From an uncultured Leucobacter sp. (GTDB lineage Bacteria > Actinomycetota > Actinomycetes > Actinomycetales > Microbacteriaceae): a DNA stretch of 64,000 nt. The DNA is taken from contig CALCJF010000033.1 in assembly GCA_937967375.1 (NCBI GenBank), forward strand, positions 1 to 64,000, read 5' to 3'. Below the pieces are notes generated by a model. That model ran no database searches. It saw nothing but the letters and a program-made list of their open reading frames with translations, and was not told where the DNA came from. Position numbers and translations under genes: made by a program. This document shows, one piece after another, positions 49,630 through 57,967 of the stretch (the stretch's first letter is position 1; each line of letters begins with the position of its first letter).

Positions 49630-50640
49630 GTGAGTGACAAGAACCAGAGCAGCGCAACCGTGAGCATCGCCTCGCCGGTTGGCAAGAAGAAGACCCCCGT
49701 GGGCATCATGATCGCGAAGTACGGTCTTCCGGTGATCCTCATCATCGAGATCATCATCTTCGGTATTCTGCGGCCGCAGACCTTCCTGACGCTCGACACG
49801 CTTCAGACCATCGCGATCAACCAGTCGGTCGCGGGCATCCTTGCGATCGGCGTGGTGATCCCGCTGGTCATCGGCGAGTTCGACCTGTCGGTGGGCGCGA
49901 ACCTCGGTCTCGGCGCGATCATGGTCGTCGGCCTGACCGCATTCAATGGCGTGCCGGTCTGGCTCGCCATCATTCTCAGCGTCGCAGTCTCAGGCGGCGT
50001 CGGACTGCTGAACGGCCTGCTCGTGTCGAAGGTCGGGGTCAACGCCTTCGTGACCACGCTCGGCGTGCAGTCGACCCTGACCGGCGCCGTGCTGTGGTAC
50101 ACGGGCGGCAACGTGATCTACCAGGGCGTGCCCGCAGAGCTGGTGGCACTCGGCAACGGTTCGGTGCTCGGCATCCCGCTGCCCGTGATCTTCCTCGTCA
50201 TCGTTGTTCTCATCATGTGGTACCTGCTCGATCAGACCCCCTTCGGCCGCAAGCTCTACGCCGTGGGCGGCTCGCAGGAGGCCGCGCGCCTCTCGGGTCT
50301 CAACGTGGGCCGACTGACGATCATCGCGTTCGTGATCGCCGGCCTGCTGTCGGGCCTCGCAGGCGTGCTGCTCTCGGCCAAGCTCGGCTCGGGCAACCCG
50401 ACCGTGGGCAGCTCGTTCCTGCTTCCCGGCTTCGCCGCGGCCTTCCTCGGCGCCACCGCGTTTCGCCCGGGCACCTTCAACATTCTCGGCACCATCTTCG
50501 CGGTGTTCGTCATCGCCACCGGCATCTACGGCCTGAACCTTCTCGGCCTGCCGTTCTTCGTCGAGTACGTGTTCACCGGCGTCGTGCTGGTGCTCGCCGT
50601 CGCGGCTACTCGCTACCTGCGCAAAGAAAGGGCAATGTAA
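49630..50640 (+). CDS. Sugar-type ABC transporter permease
   Basis: A 336-residue protein started at GTG 49630, in phase with a GAAGGAAC site; the longer frame runs inside the ATPase gene. It has about nine membrane segments. VIPLVIGEFDLSVGANLGLG and FGRKLYAVGGSQEAARLSGLNV are the characteristic blocks of the RbsC/AraH permease group, the latter being the ATPase-contact loop. It forms a homodimeric channel with the RbsA-like ATPase. Confidence 0.88.
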   Translation: MSDKNQSSATVSIASPVGKKKTPVGIMIAKYGLPVILIIEIIIFGILRPQTFLTLDTLQTIAINQSVAGILAIGVVIPLVIGEFDLSVGANLGLGAIMVVGLTAFNGVPVWLAIILSVAVSGGVGLLNGLLVSKVGVNAFVTTLGVQSTLTGAVLWYTGGNVIYQGVPAELVALGNGSVLGIPLPVIFLVIVVLIMWYLLDQTPFGRKLYAVGGSQEAARLSGLNVGRLTIIAFVIAGLLSGLAGVLLSAKLGSGNPTVGSSFLLPGFAAAFLGATAFRPGTFNILGTIFAVFVIATGIYGLNLLGLPFFVEYVFTGVVLVLAVAATRYLRKERAM

Positions 50641-50642
50641 TC

Positions 50643-51401
50643 ATGACTACTTCGAATCGTCGCGTTCTCGCCATCACCGGCGGCGCGGCTGGGATCGGGC
50701 TCGCAGTCGCCGAGCGATGGATCGCCGAGGGCGGCTACGCAGTGCTGCTCGACCTGAGTGAAGACAACATCGCGAAGGCCATCGCACAACTCGGTGACGA
50801 CAATGCCCGCGGCATTCGCACCGATGTCACGAGCGCCGAGAGCGTGGATGCAGCGTTCGCCTCGATCACCGAGCGCGAAGGGCGTCTTGATGGGCTCATG
50901 AACGGTGCGGGCATCGGGCGGCCGTCGCCGACCGCAGAGACCTCAGACGCCGACTTCGAACTGCTCATGAGCATTCACCTGGGAGGCGTGCTGCGCGCTT
51001 CGCGTGCAGCGCACGCGCTGCTCAAGGTCTCGCACGGATCGATCGTGAACATCTCTTCGGTGGCAGCGAAGAACGGTATGCCGCAGCGGGCAAGCTACTG
51101 CTCGGCAAAGTCGGCCATCGAGGGTTTCACCCGCACGACCGCGGTGGAGTGGGCGCCCGATGGGATCCGCGTCAATGCCGTGGCTCCCGGGTACGTGCGC
51201 ACCGCACTCACCGACACCCTGATCGCCGAGGGCAAGCTCAACGACGCGCCGATCGTGGCGCGCACGCCGCTCGCCCGCTTCGCAGAGCCGAAGGAGATCG
51301 CTTCGGCCGTCAACTTTCTGCTCTCTGATGACGCCTCTTACGTGAACGGCCACTCTCTGGTCGTCGACGGCGGGCTCACGATTGATGGCAACTGGTACTG
51401 A
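50643..51401 (+). CDS. Short-chain dehydrogenase/reductase (SDR) C
   Basis: A 252-residue SDR started at ATG 50643, two bases after the permease stop. The cofactor motif is TGGAAGIGLA, Asp in LLDLSEDN suggests NAD, the active site is NISSVAA and YCSAKSA, and the C-terminus is YVNGHSLVVDGG. Its place in the importer operon suggests it acts early on the imported polyol. Confidence 0.87.
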   Translation: MTTSNRRVLAITGGAAGIGLAVAERWIAEGGYAVLLDLSEDNIAKAIAQLGDDNARGIRTDVTSAESVDAAFASITEREGRLDGLMNGAGIGRPSPTAETSDADFELLMSIHLGGVLRASRAAHALLKVSHGSIVNISSVAAKNGMPQRASYCSAKSAIEGFTRTTAVEWAPDGIRVNAVAPGYVRTALTDTLIAEGKLNDAPIVARTPLARFAEPKEIASAVNFLLSDDASYVNGHSLVVDGGLTIDGNWY

Positions 51402-51421
51402 ATCCCGAAAGGACAATGCGC

Positions 51422-52174
51422 ATGGGAAACGTCACTTTTGATTTCTCTGGAAAAGTCGCTCTGATCACGGGCGCTGCTGGCGGTATCGGCGGCGTGCTCG
51501 CCGACCTCCTCCACGAGTCGGGCGCCGACCTGGTGCTCGCCGACATCAACCTCGCCGGCGTAGAGGCGAAGGCCGCCGAGCTGAGCGGCTCTGGCAGAAC
51601 ACTGGCCGTCGAGGTGAACTCTTCCGATCCCGCGAGCATCGACGCGCTGGTGGAGCGGGTGCGCTCCGAGTTCGGCAAGCTCGACTTCCTGGTGCCGGCC
51701 GCGGGCATCTACCCCACGGCGATGATCGCTGACATGTCGTTCGACGACTGGCGCAAGGTGATGTCGATCAACCTCGACGGCATCTTCCTGCTGACTCAGC
51801 GCCTGATTCCGCTCATGGGCGAAGGCAGTTCGATCGTCAACCTCGCCTCGGTCGCGGGTCACCGCGGCAGCCTCAGCCACGCGCACTACTCGGTGGCAAA
51901 GGCCGGCATCATCGCGTTCACGCGCAATCTCGCGCTCGAGTTCGGCAGTCGCGGTATTCGAGCCAACGCGGTCTCACCGGGCATCATTCTCACGACGATG
52001 ACCGAGAGCATCCGCGCTGAGAAGGGCGACGCGCTGCTTGCGCAGACCCCGCTCGGGCGAAACGGTGAACCAGAAGAGACGGCCTCGGTCATCGCGTTCC
52101 TGCTCAGCGACGCGGCGAGCTTCGTGCACGGCGAGGTGATTCACATCAACGGTGGCCTCTTCATGGCCGGTTGA
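51422..52174 (+). CDS. Short-chain dehydrogenase/reductase (SDR) D
   Basis: A 250-residue SDR. ATG 51422 (MGNVTFDFSG) is preferred because AAAGGA ends eight bases before it; ATG 51416 would be too close. The motifs are TGAAGGIGGV, Asp in LADINLAG, NLASVAG and YSVAKAG, with the C-terminus FVHGEVIHINGG. It is the last enzyme gene before a strong hairpin terminator and probably takes part in the same pathway as SDR C. Confidence 0.87.
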   Translation: MGNVTFDFSGKVALITGAAGGIGGVLADLLHESGADLVLADINLAGVEAKAAELSGSGRTLAVEVNSSDPASIDALVERVRSEFGKLDFLVPAAGIYPTAMIADMSFDDWRKVMSINLDGIFLLTQRLIPLMGEGSSIVNLASVAGHRGSLSHAHYSVAKAGIIAFTRNLALEFGSRGIRANAVSPGIILTTMTESIRAEKGDALLAQTPLGRNGEPEETASVIAFLLSDAASFVHGEVIHINGGLFMAG

Positions 52175-52189
52175 GGGCGAGTTTCTTTA

Positions 52190-52227
52190 TTACAGGCTGC
52201 GCCTCTCTCGGGAGGCGCAGCCTGTAA
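52190..52227 (+). terminator. Strong hairpin after the importer/SDR operon
   Basis: A perfect 16-bp stem: TTACAGGCTGCGCCTC pairs with GAGGCGCAGCCTGTAA around a 6-base loop. No clear T-run follows, and a T-rich stretch precedes it. Confidence 0.7.
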
Positions 52228-52334
52228 CGTGTTGAAGAGTAGGATTGCTATCTGTGACAGATTAGCTTCGGCACCGTCTGAAAGCTGGCGTTCGCGCCCG
52301 CCCCGTGTCGTCGCAAGCAGGAGAAGGTGTGCAA

Positions 52335-52991
52335 ATGAGCAGTGTCGCAAGCCGTAGGGTGAGGGACCAACTGATTCGGGCGATCCTCGACGGCGCACTG
52401 CGGCCCGGGCACCGAATTCGTCAGGAAGACCTTGCCGAAGAGTACGGTGTGAGCCGGGTGCCCGTGCGAGAAGCACTGCACATGCTGGAGCGCGAGGGGC
52501 TGGTCACGCTCATCGAAAACACCGGTGCCTGGGTGACATCGCTGTCGCAGCGCGAGTGCGTCGAGATCTACGAGATCCGCGAGCGAATCGAACCGCTGCT
52601 GCTGAGCAACAGCATGCACCTGCTCGACCCGTCGGTCTACGATCGGCTCGAAGAGCTCAACAATCAGATGCTCGACCCGGGGGTAGACCCGGATGAGTTC
52701 ATGAGGCTCGACTGGGAGTTTCACTGGCTTACCTATTCGGCAGCCGAGCCGAGCTTTCTGCTCAGCACGGTTCGGCGTCTCTGGAACGTTACACAGGCGT
52801 ACCGGCGCGAGTTCGTGAAGCACCAGGATCCCGCGGGTCGCACCCTGACCAACTCTGAGCACATGCTCATCATCGAGGCGCTGCGCAGAGAAGACGAGAC
52901 TGACGCCGGCGAGGCGATTGCCGCCCATATTCGGCGCACACGAAAAGCGCTGGCGCTGCGGCCCGAGATCTTCGAGACTCAGGCCGACTGA
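52335..52991 (+). CDS. GntR-family regulator, FadR subfamily (FCD domain)
   Basis: A 218-residue protein started at ATG 52335 (MSSVASRRVRD) after AGGAGAAGG. The N-terminal winged helix has LIRAILDGALRPGHRI and LAEEYGVSRVPVREALHMLE, the GntR signature. The C-terminal ~140 residues are an all-helical FCD ligand domain, with metal-site candidates in RLDWEFHWLTY and AAHIRRT. FadR-type proteins respond to small acids and usually repress. It likely binds the ATTGTATCCAAT sites before the importer and E1/E2 genes. Confidence 0.87.
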   Translation: MSSVASRRVRDQLIRAILDGALRPGHRIRQEDLAEEYGVSRVPVREALHMLEREGLVTLIENTGAWVTSLSQRECVEIYEIRERIEPLLLSNSMHLLDPSVYDRLEELNNQMLDPGVDPDEFMRLDWEFHWLTYSAAEPSFLLSTVRRLWNVTQAYRREFVKHQDPAGRTLTNSEHMLIIEALRREDETDAGEAIAAHIRRTRKALALRPEIFETQAD

Positions 52992-53035
52992 ACTGTCGCC
53001 CCTTGCGGCGGCAGGGGATCCTCTTCTTGAAAGGG

Positions 53036-53812
53036 CTACTCGAGCCCCTTGAAACCGCCAGAAATCGTGTTCATCGTGAGCACGATGATGAGGGCGTTGA
53101 AGAAGAAGCTGAAGGTGGAGTGCCAGACGACCGTCCAACGCATGCGCGTGGTCGCGACCATGACGTCTGAGGGCGCGAACGAGGTGCCGTTGATGAACGA
53201 GAAGTAGACGAAGTCGATGAGGCGCGGGTGCTCGGTTTCGGGAAAGATCAGGGGTTTCTCGGCTTGGCGGTTGTGATACGCGGCGTAGTAGATGCGCGAG
53301 TAGCCCCAGTGGAACATTGCCCACGAGGCGAGCATCGCCCAGACCGCGACGAGGTCGTAGAGGTTGAAGTAGTCGGGATCTTCGGGGCCGACGATCACCG
53401 TGACTGCGGCGCTGAGGCCGACGAGGCTCGAGCTGAAGGTGACGATGGCTGAGAAGATGGCCACAATCGGGTGCCGCGAGGTGCGCCGCATGAACTGATG
53501 GTCGTCTTGGTTGACGCGCAGGTCGATGTTGAGCCAGAAGACGGTTCCGGCGAGATAGATCGTGGCGATCGCGCACCAGGCGAACAGGCGGGCCTGCTCG
53601 TTGAGAGTTTCGTCGTCGACGAAGAGGTAGCGCAGGCCGGCGTAGACGAGCACCAGCTGCATGATGGCGCCGAGCGCCTCGATGATGATCGTGAGGGCGT
53701 TGTTGCGGCGGCGGTTGCGGGGCTTCTTGGGCGTGGCTGCTTTGCTCGTTGCGTCCGCGTCGGTGGCGACCCCGAGGCTGACGGCCTCGTGATTGCTGTC
53801 TGCGTCAACCAT
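53036..53812 (-). CDS. DUF1345 membrane protein
   Basis: A 258-residue protein with a Lys/Arg-rich cytoplasmic N-terminus (KKPRNRRRNN) and about six membrane helices. FVYFSFINGTSFAPSDVMV and the terminal HSTFSFFFNALIIVLTMNTI stretch are characteristic of DUF1345 proteins, which resemble small ion-channel-like membrane proteins. Function is not established. It is convergent with the GntR gene and marks the left edge of the A/T-richer segment. Confidence 0.82.
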   Translation of the reverse strand: MVDADSNHEAVSLGVATDADATSKAATPKKPRNRRRNNALTIIIEALGAIMQLVLVYAGLRYLFVDDETLNEQARLFAWCAIATIYLAGTVFWLNIDLRVNQDDHQFMRRTSRHPIVAIFSAIVTFSSSLVGLSAAVTVIVGPEDPDYFNLYDLVAVWAMLASWAMFHWGYSRIYYAAYHNRQAEKPLIFPETEHPRLIDFVYFSFINGTSFAPSDVMVATTRMRWTVVWHSTFSFFFNALIIVLTMNTISGGFKGLE

Positions 53813-53942
53813 GCTGGTGGCGCTTTCGAAATCTTCTGCGCGCTTCGTTGGTCGCGGTCATGTAGTCAAGCTTAAGTTGCCGAGGAGCCTACCTTGACCA
53901 ACTAAGCGCACTTAATCGTGGCCCTAAAACAATCGGGGTAAC

Positions 53943-56147
53943 TCATCTGCCCTCGAGATGACTGGTTGACATTGACGTTACGAGCGGGACAGAGATCCTT
54001 ACCTCACCAAGCTCCCTTGGTTCCAACTTCAGAAGTCCGTTTCCATAGAGGCGGCCACATCTTAGGAGTTCAGATGATGGAATTGTGTTGAGTGCTGCAT
54101 GCAGGAGTTCGAAGCTAGAGAAAACGCTCTCGGCTGCCGACTTTGGATAGAGGCCAATATAGTTATTCAAATAGGTCGCGTCGCTGGTATTGCGGATAAA
54201 TCGATCTCGTGGGCTATTGAACTTAGCCATATACAGAAACAAAAACGGTGGGGCTGTGCGATGTTCTTGCTTGAATGGGTGCTTCCTCCGTGCCACGAGG
54301 TATCGATTTCCCACCCGGTGAAGCACCTCCGCTAGATACTCAGCGAATAGTTCATTGGACTGCTTAATCTCCGAAACCGTCAAATCGGTGTCAATAACCC
54401 AGCGCTCCTTATCGGACACCGGATTGCCGTTAGCATCTGAGTGAACCAAAGAACCATCAATACTCCGAGGATTAGGCAGCAGCGGTCGGACCCAAGATGG
54501 GTTGACGTTCATACGAGCGAGATCCTCTTTCGAGAGAACAAACAAAGAGTTGGCTCCCGTTGCGATCCCGCGTCTGATCTGAAAGAGATCATTAAGGTGA
54601 AGCTGGTTGGTTGCAGTGACTCCGGTGTCTGCAGTGAGTGCGGCAAATGACCAGCGGGCGGATTGTCGTAGCCGTGAAACTGAGACCTGGGTCTCGGTCC
54701 GAGGCGCGTCCATAGAGTTGCCGTTGGAGACGCGGAGGATGTCGCCTGATCTCGGTTTGGCGTTTCGGAAGAGAACAACGCTTGTGGAAGTGAGGGCATT
54801 GTCAAAAAGTGAACTCTCGCTTTCGTAAGTGTGCATCCTGAGCAGCGTGACGTGCTGCGAGAGATAGTTCCTCACCGCTTGACCATACGCGGTAACTTGA
54901 AACTCTGCAGGTAGTATCCAAGCTGCAAGACTCCCGGCTTGCATCCATGCATGAGCGCGCAGCAGGAAATAGACGTACAGATCACTCCTCTTAGACACGT
55001 GGATACCCAATGAGCTAGAGATCGCTTGTCTTAGGCTAGATAAATCGACCTTATTGTCTTGTGAGCGTAAATAAGGTGGGTTAGCTAGCACAAATGACCA
55101 GCTGTCTTCTTCGGGCTGAGTCATGAGGAAGTCCGCATTGAGGACGCTGATGCCAGTCCTCGCCCATCGTCGCTCTAAAATTCGGGCCGCATTCGCCTCG
55201 ATTTCCACAACTCTCGATGAATTTACTCTATCTCTTCCTAGAGTTTCTCTTGCAGCTGCATAAAGAATTCCACTGCCAGCAGCGGGGTCACCAAAATCGA
55301 CCAGATCGTCTTCGGAAACGTAACTCGCAGCTGCTTTTGCGACATCCATTGCCAGTTCAGGAGGAGTGATAAATACACTTTGCTCTTTGAGGCTCTGACG
55401 CTTCCAAAGGTTGGACGTTTGGGAGAGCGCTTCCAGCTCAGAGGAAGTCCAGAAAGCTAGTTGACCTGATTCGATATTTGGACGGTAGTCATAGTCAGGA
55501 GGCGGGCGAAGAGGAAGGTCGATAGATTCTGCCCGACTGTGAAGGCTTGAAGCGATCAGTCGTAGAAGATCAAGCCTCTGGTTCTCAGTGAGGGAGTAAA
55601 GTGAAGCCCCCTCCTCGATTCCGGCTTTACTGAACATTCGAGCCCGTAGAGTATTGGCTTTTGTTGTCAGGAGTGTTCCCTGGTAATGCGTGGCGGAGGA
55701 CTCTTTGAGCGCATCACGGTTTGAGGATCGAATGGTGAACTCGCTTGTGAGCCCGATCCCCCAGTCAAAGGCATCGAGCAGATAGAGCGCCTTGGTCGCT
55801 ACAGGCGAAGGTTCACCATCGTACAGAGTGACGTGAAGAATGCTCCGGGGGTAGTCGGGCTTGTAGTTCCTGGTCTCAAATACTTCTGAGCTACAGGAGA
55901 TCAGGAGTGTGGAAATGCCAAGACTTGAGAAGCCGCTGTCAAAGGTCAGAGGCGCTTCCAGAACCAATTGGTGGGGGCCCGGGGTTATTTCGGACTTTGG
56001 CCAGAACGATCGTGACGCACTATTTGAGTATCTTAAAGTGATGTGAGGCAGGGATGTACTATCTGGTTGTAGTACACGGCGTATCAGCTCAAGAGATGCT
56101 GAGGTTTCGCTTTCGGAGAAGAACGCGATCTCGACTGTAGTTGGCAA
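53943..56147 (-). CDS. N6-adenine DNA methyltransferase with putative N-terminal 2H domain
   Basis: A 734-residue protein. Residues ~257-420 form an Eco57I/type I-like N6-adenine methyltransferase: SVFITPPELA, DPAAGSGI (287-294, AdoMet binding) and NPPY (356-359, catalytic). Residues ~520-720 look like a target-recognition region (LFQIRRGIATGANSLF, then NYIGLYP). The first ~150 residues hold two H-x-T-L motifs, HITL at 35-38 and HVTL at 105-108, each on a predicted strand, the hallmark of 2H phosphoesterases such as LigT. This fusion is inferred from motifs only. No endonuclease motif was found. It is one base from the nucleotidyltransferase gene. Base composition is lower in G/C than in its neighbours, suggesting transfer. 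Confidence 0.78.
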   Translation of the reverse strand: MPTTVEIAFFSESETSASLELIRRVLQPDSTSLPHITLRYSNSASRSFWPKSEITPGPHQLVLEAPLTFDSGFSSLGISTLLISCSSEVFETRNYKPDYPRSILHVTLYDGEPSPVATKALYLLDAFDWGIGLTSEFTIRSSNRDALKESSATHYQGTLLTTKANTLRARMFSKAGIEEGASLYSLTENQRLDLLRLIASSLHSRAESIDLPLRPPPDYDYRPNIESGQLAFWTSSELEALSQTSNLWKRQSLKEQSVFITPPELAMDVAKAAASYVSEDDLVDFGDPAAGSGILYAAARETLGRDRVNSSRVVEIEANAARILERRWARTGISVLNADFLMTQPEEDSWSFVLANPPYLRSQDNKVDLSSLRQAISSSLGIHVSKRSDLYVYFLLRAHAWMQAGSLAAWILPAEFQVTAYGQAVRNYLSQHVTLLRMHTYESESSLFDNALTSTSVVLFRNAKPRSGDILRVSNGNSMDAPRTETQVSVSRLRQSARWSFAALTADTGVTATNQLHLNDLFQIRRGIATGANSLFVLSKEDLARMNVNPSWVRPLLPNPRSIDGSLVHSDANGNPVSDKERWVIDTDLTVSEIKQSNELFAEYLAEVLHRVGNRYLVARRKHPFKQEHRTAPPFLFLYMAKFNSPRDRFIRNTSDATYLNNYIGLYPKSAAESVFSSFELLHAALNTIPSSELLRCGRLYGNGLLKLEPRELGEVRISVPLVTSMSTSHLEGR

Positions 56148-56148
56148 G

Positions 56149-57180
56149 TTAGAGCACCAGTGAGCGTAGGAAGTTCTGATCTTGTGCGGCGTCGATTTCT
56201 AAGATCATTTTGTAAAGTGAATCGACGTACCGTTCAGCGCGGTCGAAATGGCGGCGTCGACCTTCTTCGTTTTCAAAGATTGCTTGTAGGTCTTCGGTAG
56301 TCAGAGCTGTCTGGGTCAGAAACCACGAATACTCTTCGAGGAGATGGGTCACTGTCGCCCCCAGAGCAGGTATCTGATCAGCAACACGCAGGAGACGCTC
56401 CCGCGGAGTGATTCGTACGATGGACTTCATTTCGTTCAAATCTACCCGTGCAGAATTTGCGCCTACGGCGGCGATCGTCGCGAAGCATGTCGTCACCCTG
56501 CTGAACTTTAACTTGAAATTCTTGACTCTCTGTTTCGTCTTTTCATCGTCAGAGACTAGATGGCGCTTATTCTCATAGTTGAGAAGCAGCGTTTTCCAGA
56601 ATCGCATAATGTCGTTCAACAGAAACCATGGTCGAAAGTTTTCTTCATGGCCCGGATAGTCCCGATAGTAGGAGTTCAGGATCTCTTCGACAACCTGATC
56701 GTAACTTCCCTCACCATAAAGGCACCGCGATTCCAGCAGTAGCAGCATCCGCGTAGTGAAGTAGTTCTTTGAGTCATCGTAACGGCTGCCTAGATGCATT
56801 AGCACATCACTCGTCTTGTGTGATTCAAGGAACTGGGCGTCATTTGACAGCGGAGGGAATCCCTGTTCCTCCACAATGTCGATCAATCTTCCAAAAAGTC
56901 GAATTTCATTGGTGTTTCGGTGAGGTTTCTCGGCACCATCAGGATCGTCCTTTGGGCCGTACACAAAGAACAAATCAATGTCGGAGTGTTCGCTCGCCTC
57001 TAGCCGCCCGTAGGACCCGACGGTAAATATGGTGAGTCCCTCCAGCTTAATTGGAGCGGCGCGTTTCTCGATAGCGGCTTGGAGCGCATCGATTCGGGTC
57101 TCGGAATACTTTGCTCGAATCTCGAAAAGCTCATTCATGACGTTACGACCTAGGTTTTCTGCAATGAGGAGGGTATGCAT
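56149..57180 (-). CDS. GlnD/DUF294-like nucleotidyltransferase
   Basis: A 343-residue protein; ATG 57180 or ATG 57138 (MNELFEIR) could be the start, and neither has a strong ribosome site. The nucleotidyltransferase core is TVGSYGRLEASEHSDIDLFF, with Gly55-Ser56 and metal Asp67 and Asp69. The R-x-E-x4-SDxD form is shared with GlnD and DUF294 proteins. A ~250-residue helical C-terminus follows, of unknown family. It is the first gene of a tight operon with the methyltransferase and is similarly A/T-rich. The substrate could be a protein, a tRNA or a small nucleotide signal. Confidence 0.75.
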   Translation of the reverse strand: MHTLLIAENLGRNVMNELFEIRAKYSETRIDALQAAIEKRAAPIKLEGLTIFTVGSYGRLEASEHSDIDLFFVYGPKDDPDGAEKPHRNTNEIRLFGRLIDIVEEQGFPPLSNDAQFLESHKTSDVLMHLGSRYDDSKNYFTTRMLLLLESRCLYGEGSYDQVVEEILNSYYRDYPGHEENFRPWFLLNDIMRFWKTLLLNYENKRHLVSDDEKTKQRVKNFKLKFSRVTTCFATIAAVGANSARVDLNEMKSIVRITPRERLLRVADQIPALGATVTHLLEEYSWFLTQTALTTEDLQAIFENEEGRRRHFDRAERYVDSLYKMILEIDAAQDQNFLRSLVL

Positions 57181-57298
57181 GACTTTACCCGGACAGGACT
57201 ATTGTTCGAAATAACTGAGGCGCCATTAGTTCACACCCCGACAAGTCGTGGTCGGCGAGCATTCCTTGTCTTCTTTGAGAATGTTCTCGATGCGCCTC

Positions 57299-57697
57299 CT
57301 AGCCCTGCTCGTACCAGGCCTTCGCCTCCGCACGCGCGGCGAGCTCGCGCAGATAGCCGCGGTTCGCGATGCAGGCGTAGATCGCCTGCCCGAACCAGAG
57401 CGCGATGACATAGCCCAGGGCGATATCTGCGGCCATGCTCGGAGGCGATCCGGCCGGTGGGGCCGGAAACGCAGCCATCGCCCAGTACCCGGCAACCGTG
57501 AGTGCAAACGTGACGGCCGCGGTGATCCACCACTTCGCGTTGCGCACTCTGATGGCGCAGTAGAGAAAGCCGAGAAACGAGAAGACCCCCAGGCCAGCAA
57601 TCGGAACGATCAACCACAGGCTATTGAGAAAACGCCAGCCCCGGCGCCGCAGCGGGCTAGTTGAGCCGACCTGCGCGGCCTGGATCGGTACGGTCAT
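57299..57697 (-). CDS. Small membrane protein, unrecognised
   Basis: A 132-residue protein with three probable membrane helices: LWLIVPIAGLGVFSFLGFL, a WITAAVTFALTVAGYWAM segment, and ALGYVIALWFGQAIYACI. A basic C-terminal tail ends AKAWYEQG. High G/C content places it with the core genome, not with the methyltransferase operon. No family recognised. Confidence 0.6.
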   Translation of the reverse strand: MTVPIQAAQVGSTSPLRRRGWRFLNSLWLIVPIAGLGVFSFLGFLYCAIRVRNAKWWITAAVTFALTVAGYWAMAAFPAPPAGSPPSMAADIALGYVIALWFGQAIYACIANRGYLRELAARAEAKAWYEQG

Positions 57698-57967
57698 GCT
57701 CTCCTGCTTTCGTGCCGTTGGGCGTCGATGATGCCTCGCTGAACATCCTGCCAGACCCCGGTTCCCTGCCAGTATTCAGAATCCTCGATATCTTTTGCGC
57801 ACCGTGTTCTTTGGCCAGCCCTCTCTGATGCACTGGATGGATTCGGTCGAGACTGCAAGGGGGCAAAGCTAGTGCTTTCCGTTCAAGGAGAACAAAAAGC
57901 TGGCCTGCGGACAAGTGGCACTGCGGCTTCGCGATCAATGTCTGTGGATCTGCCTATGGTTGTGTGC
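57698..57967. other. 270-bp spacer between divergent membrane-protein genes
   Basis: I see no coding frame with support and no hairpin of note. It ends with TATGGT (57955-57960), a -10-like hexamer seven bases before the next ATG. Confidence 0.5.

Noticed and set aside
53943..56147. Classic restriction-modification fusion with an endonuclease
   Set aside because: No PD-(D/E)XK, HNH or GIY-YIG motif was seen; the N-terminal motifs fit a 2H phosphoesterase instead.
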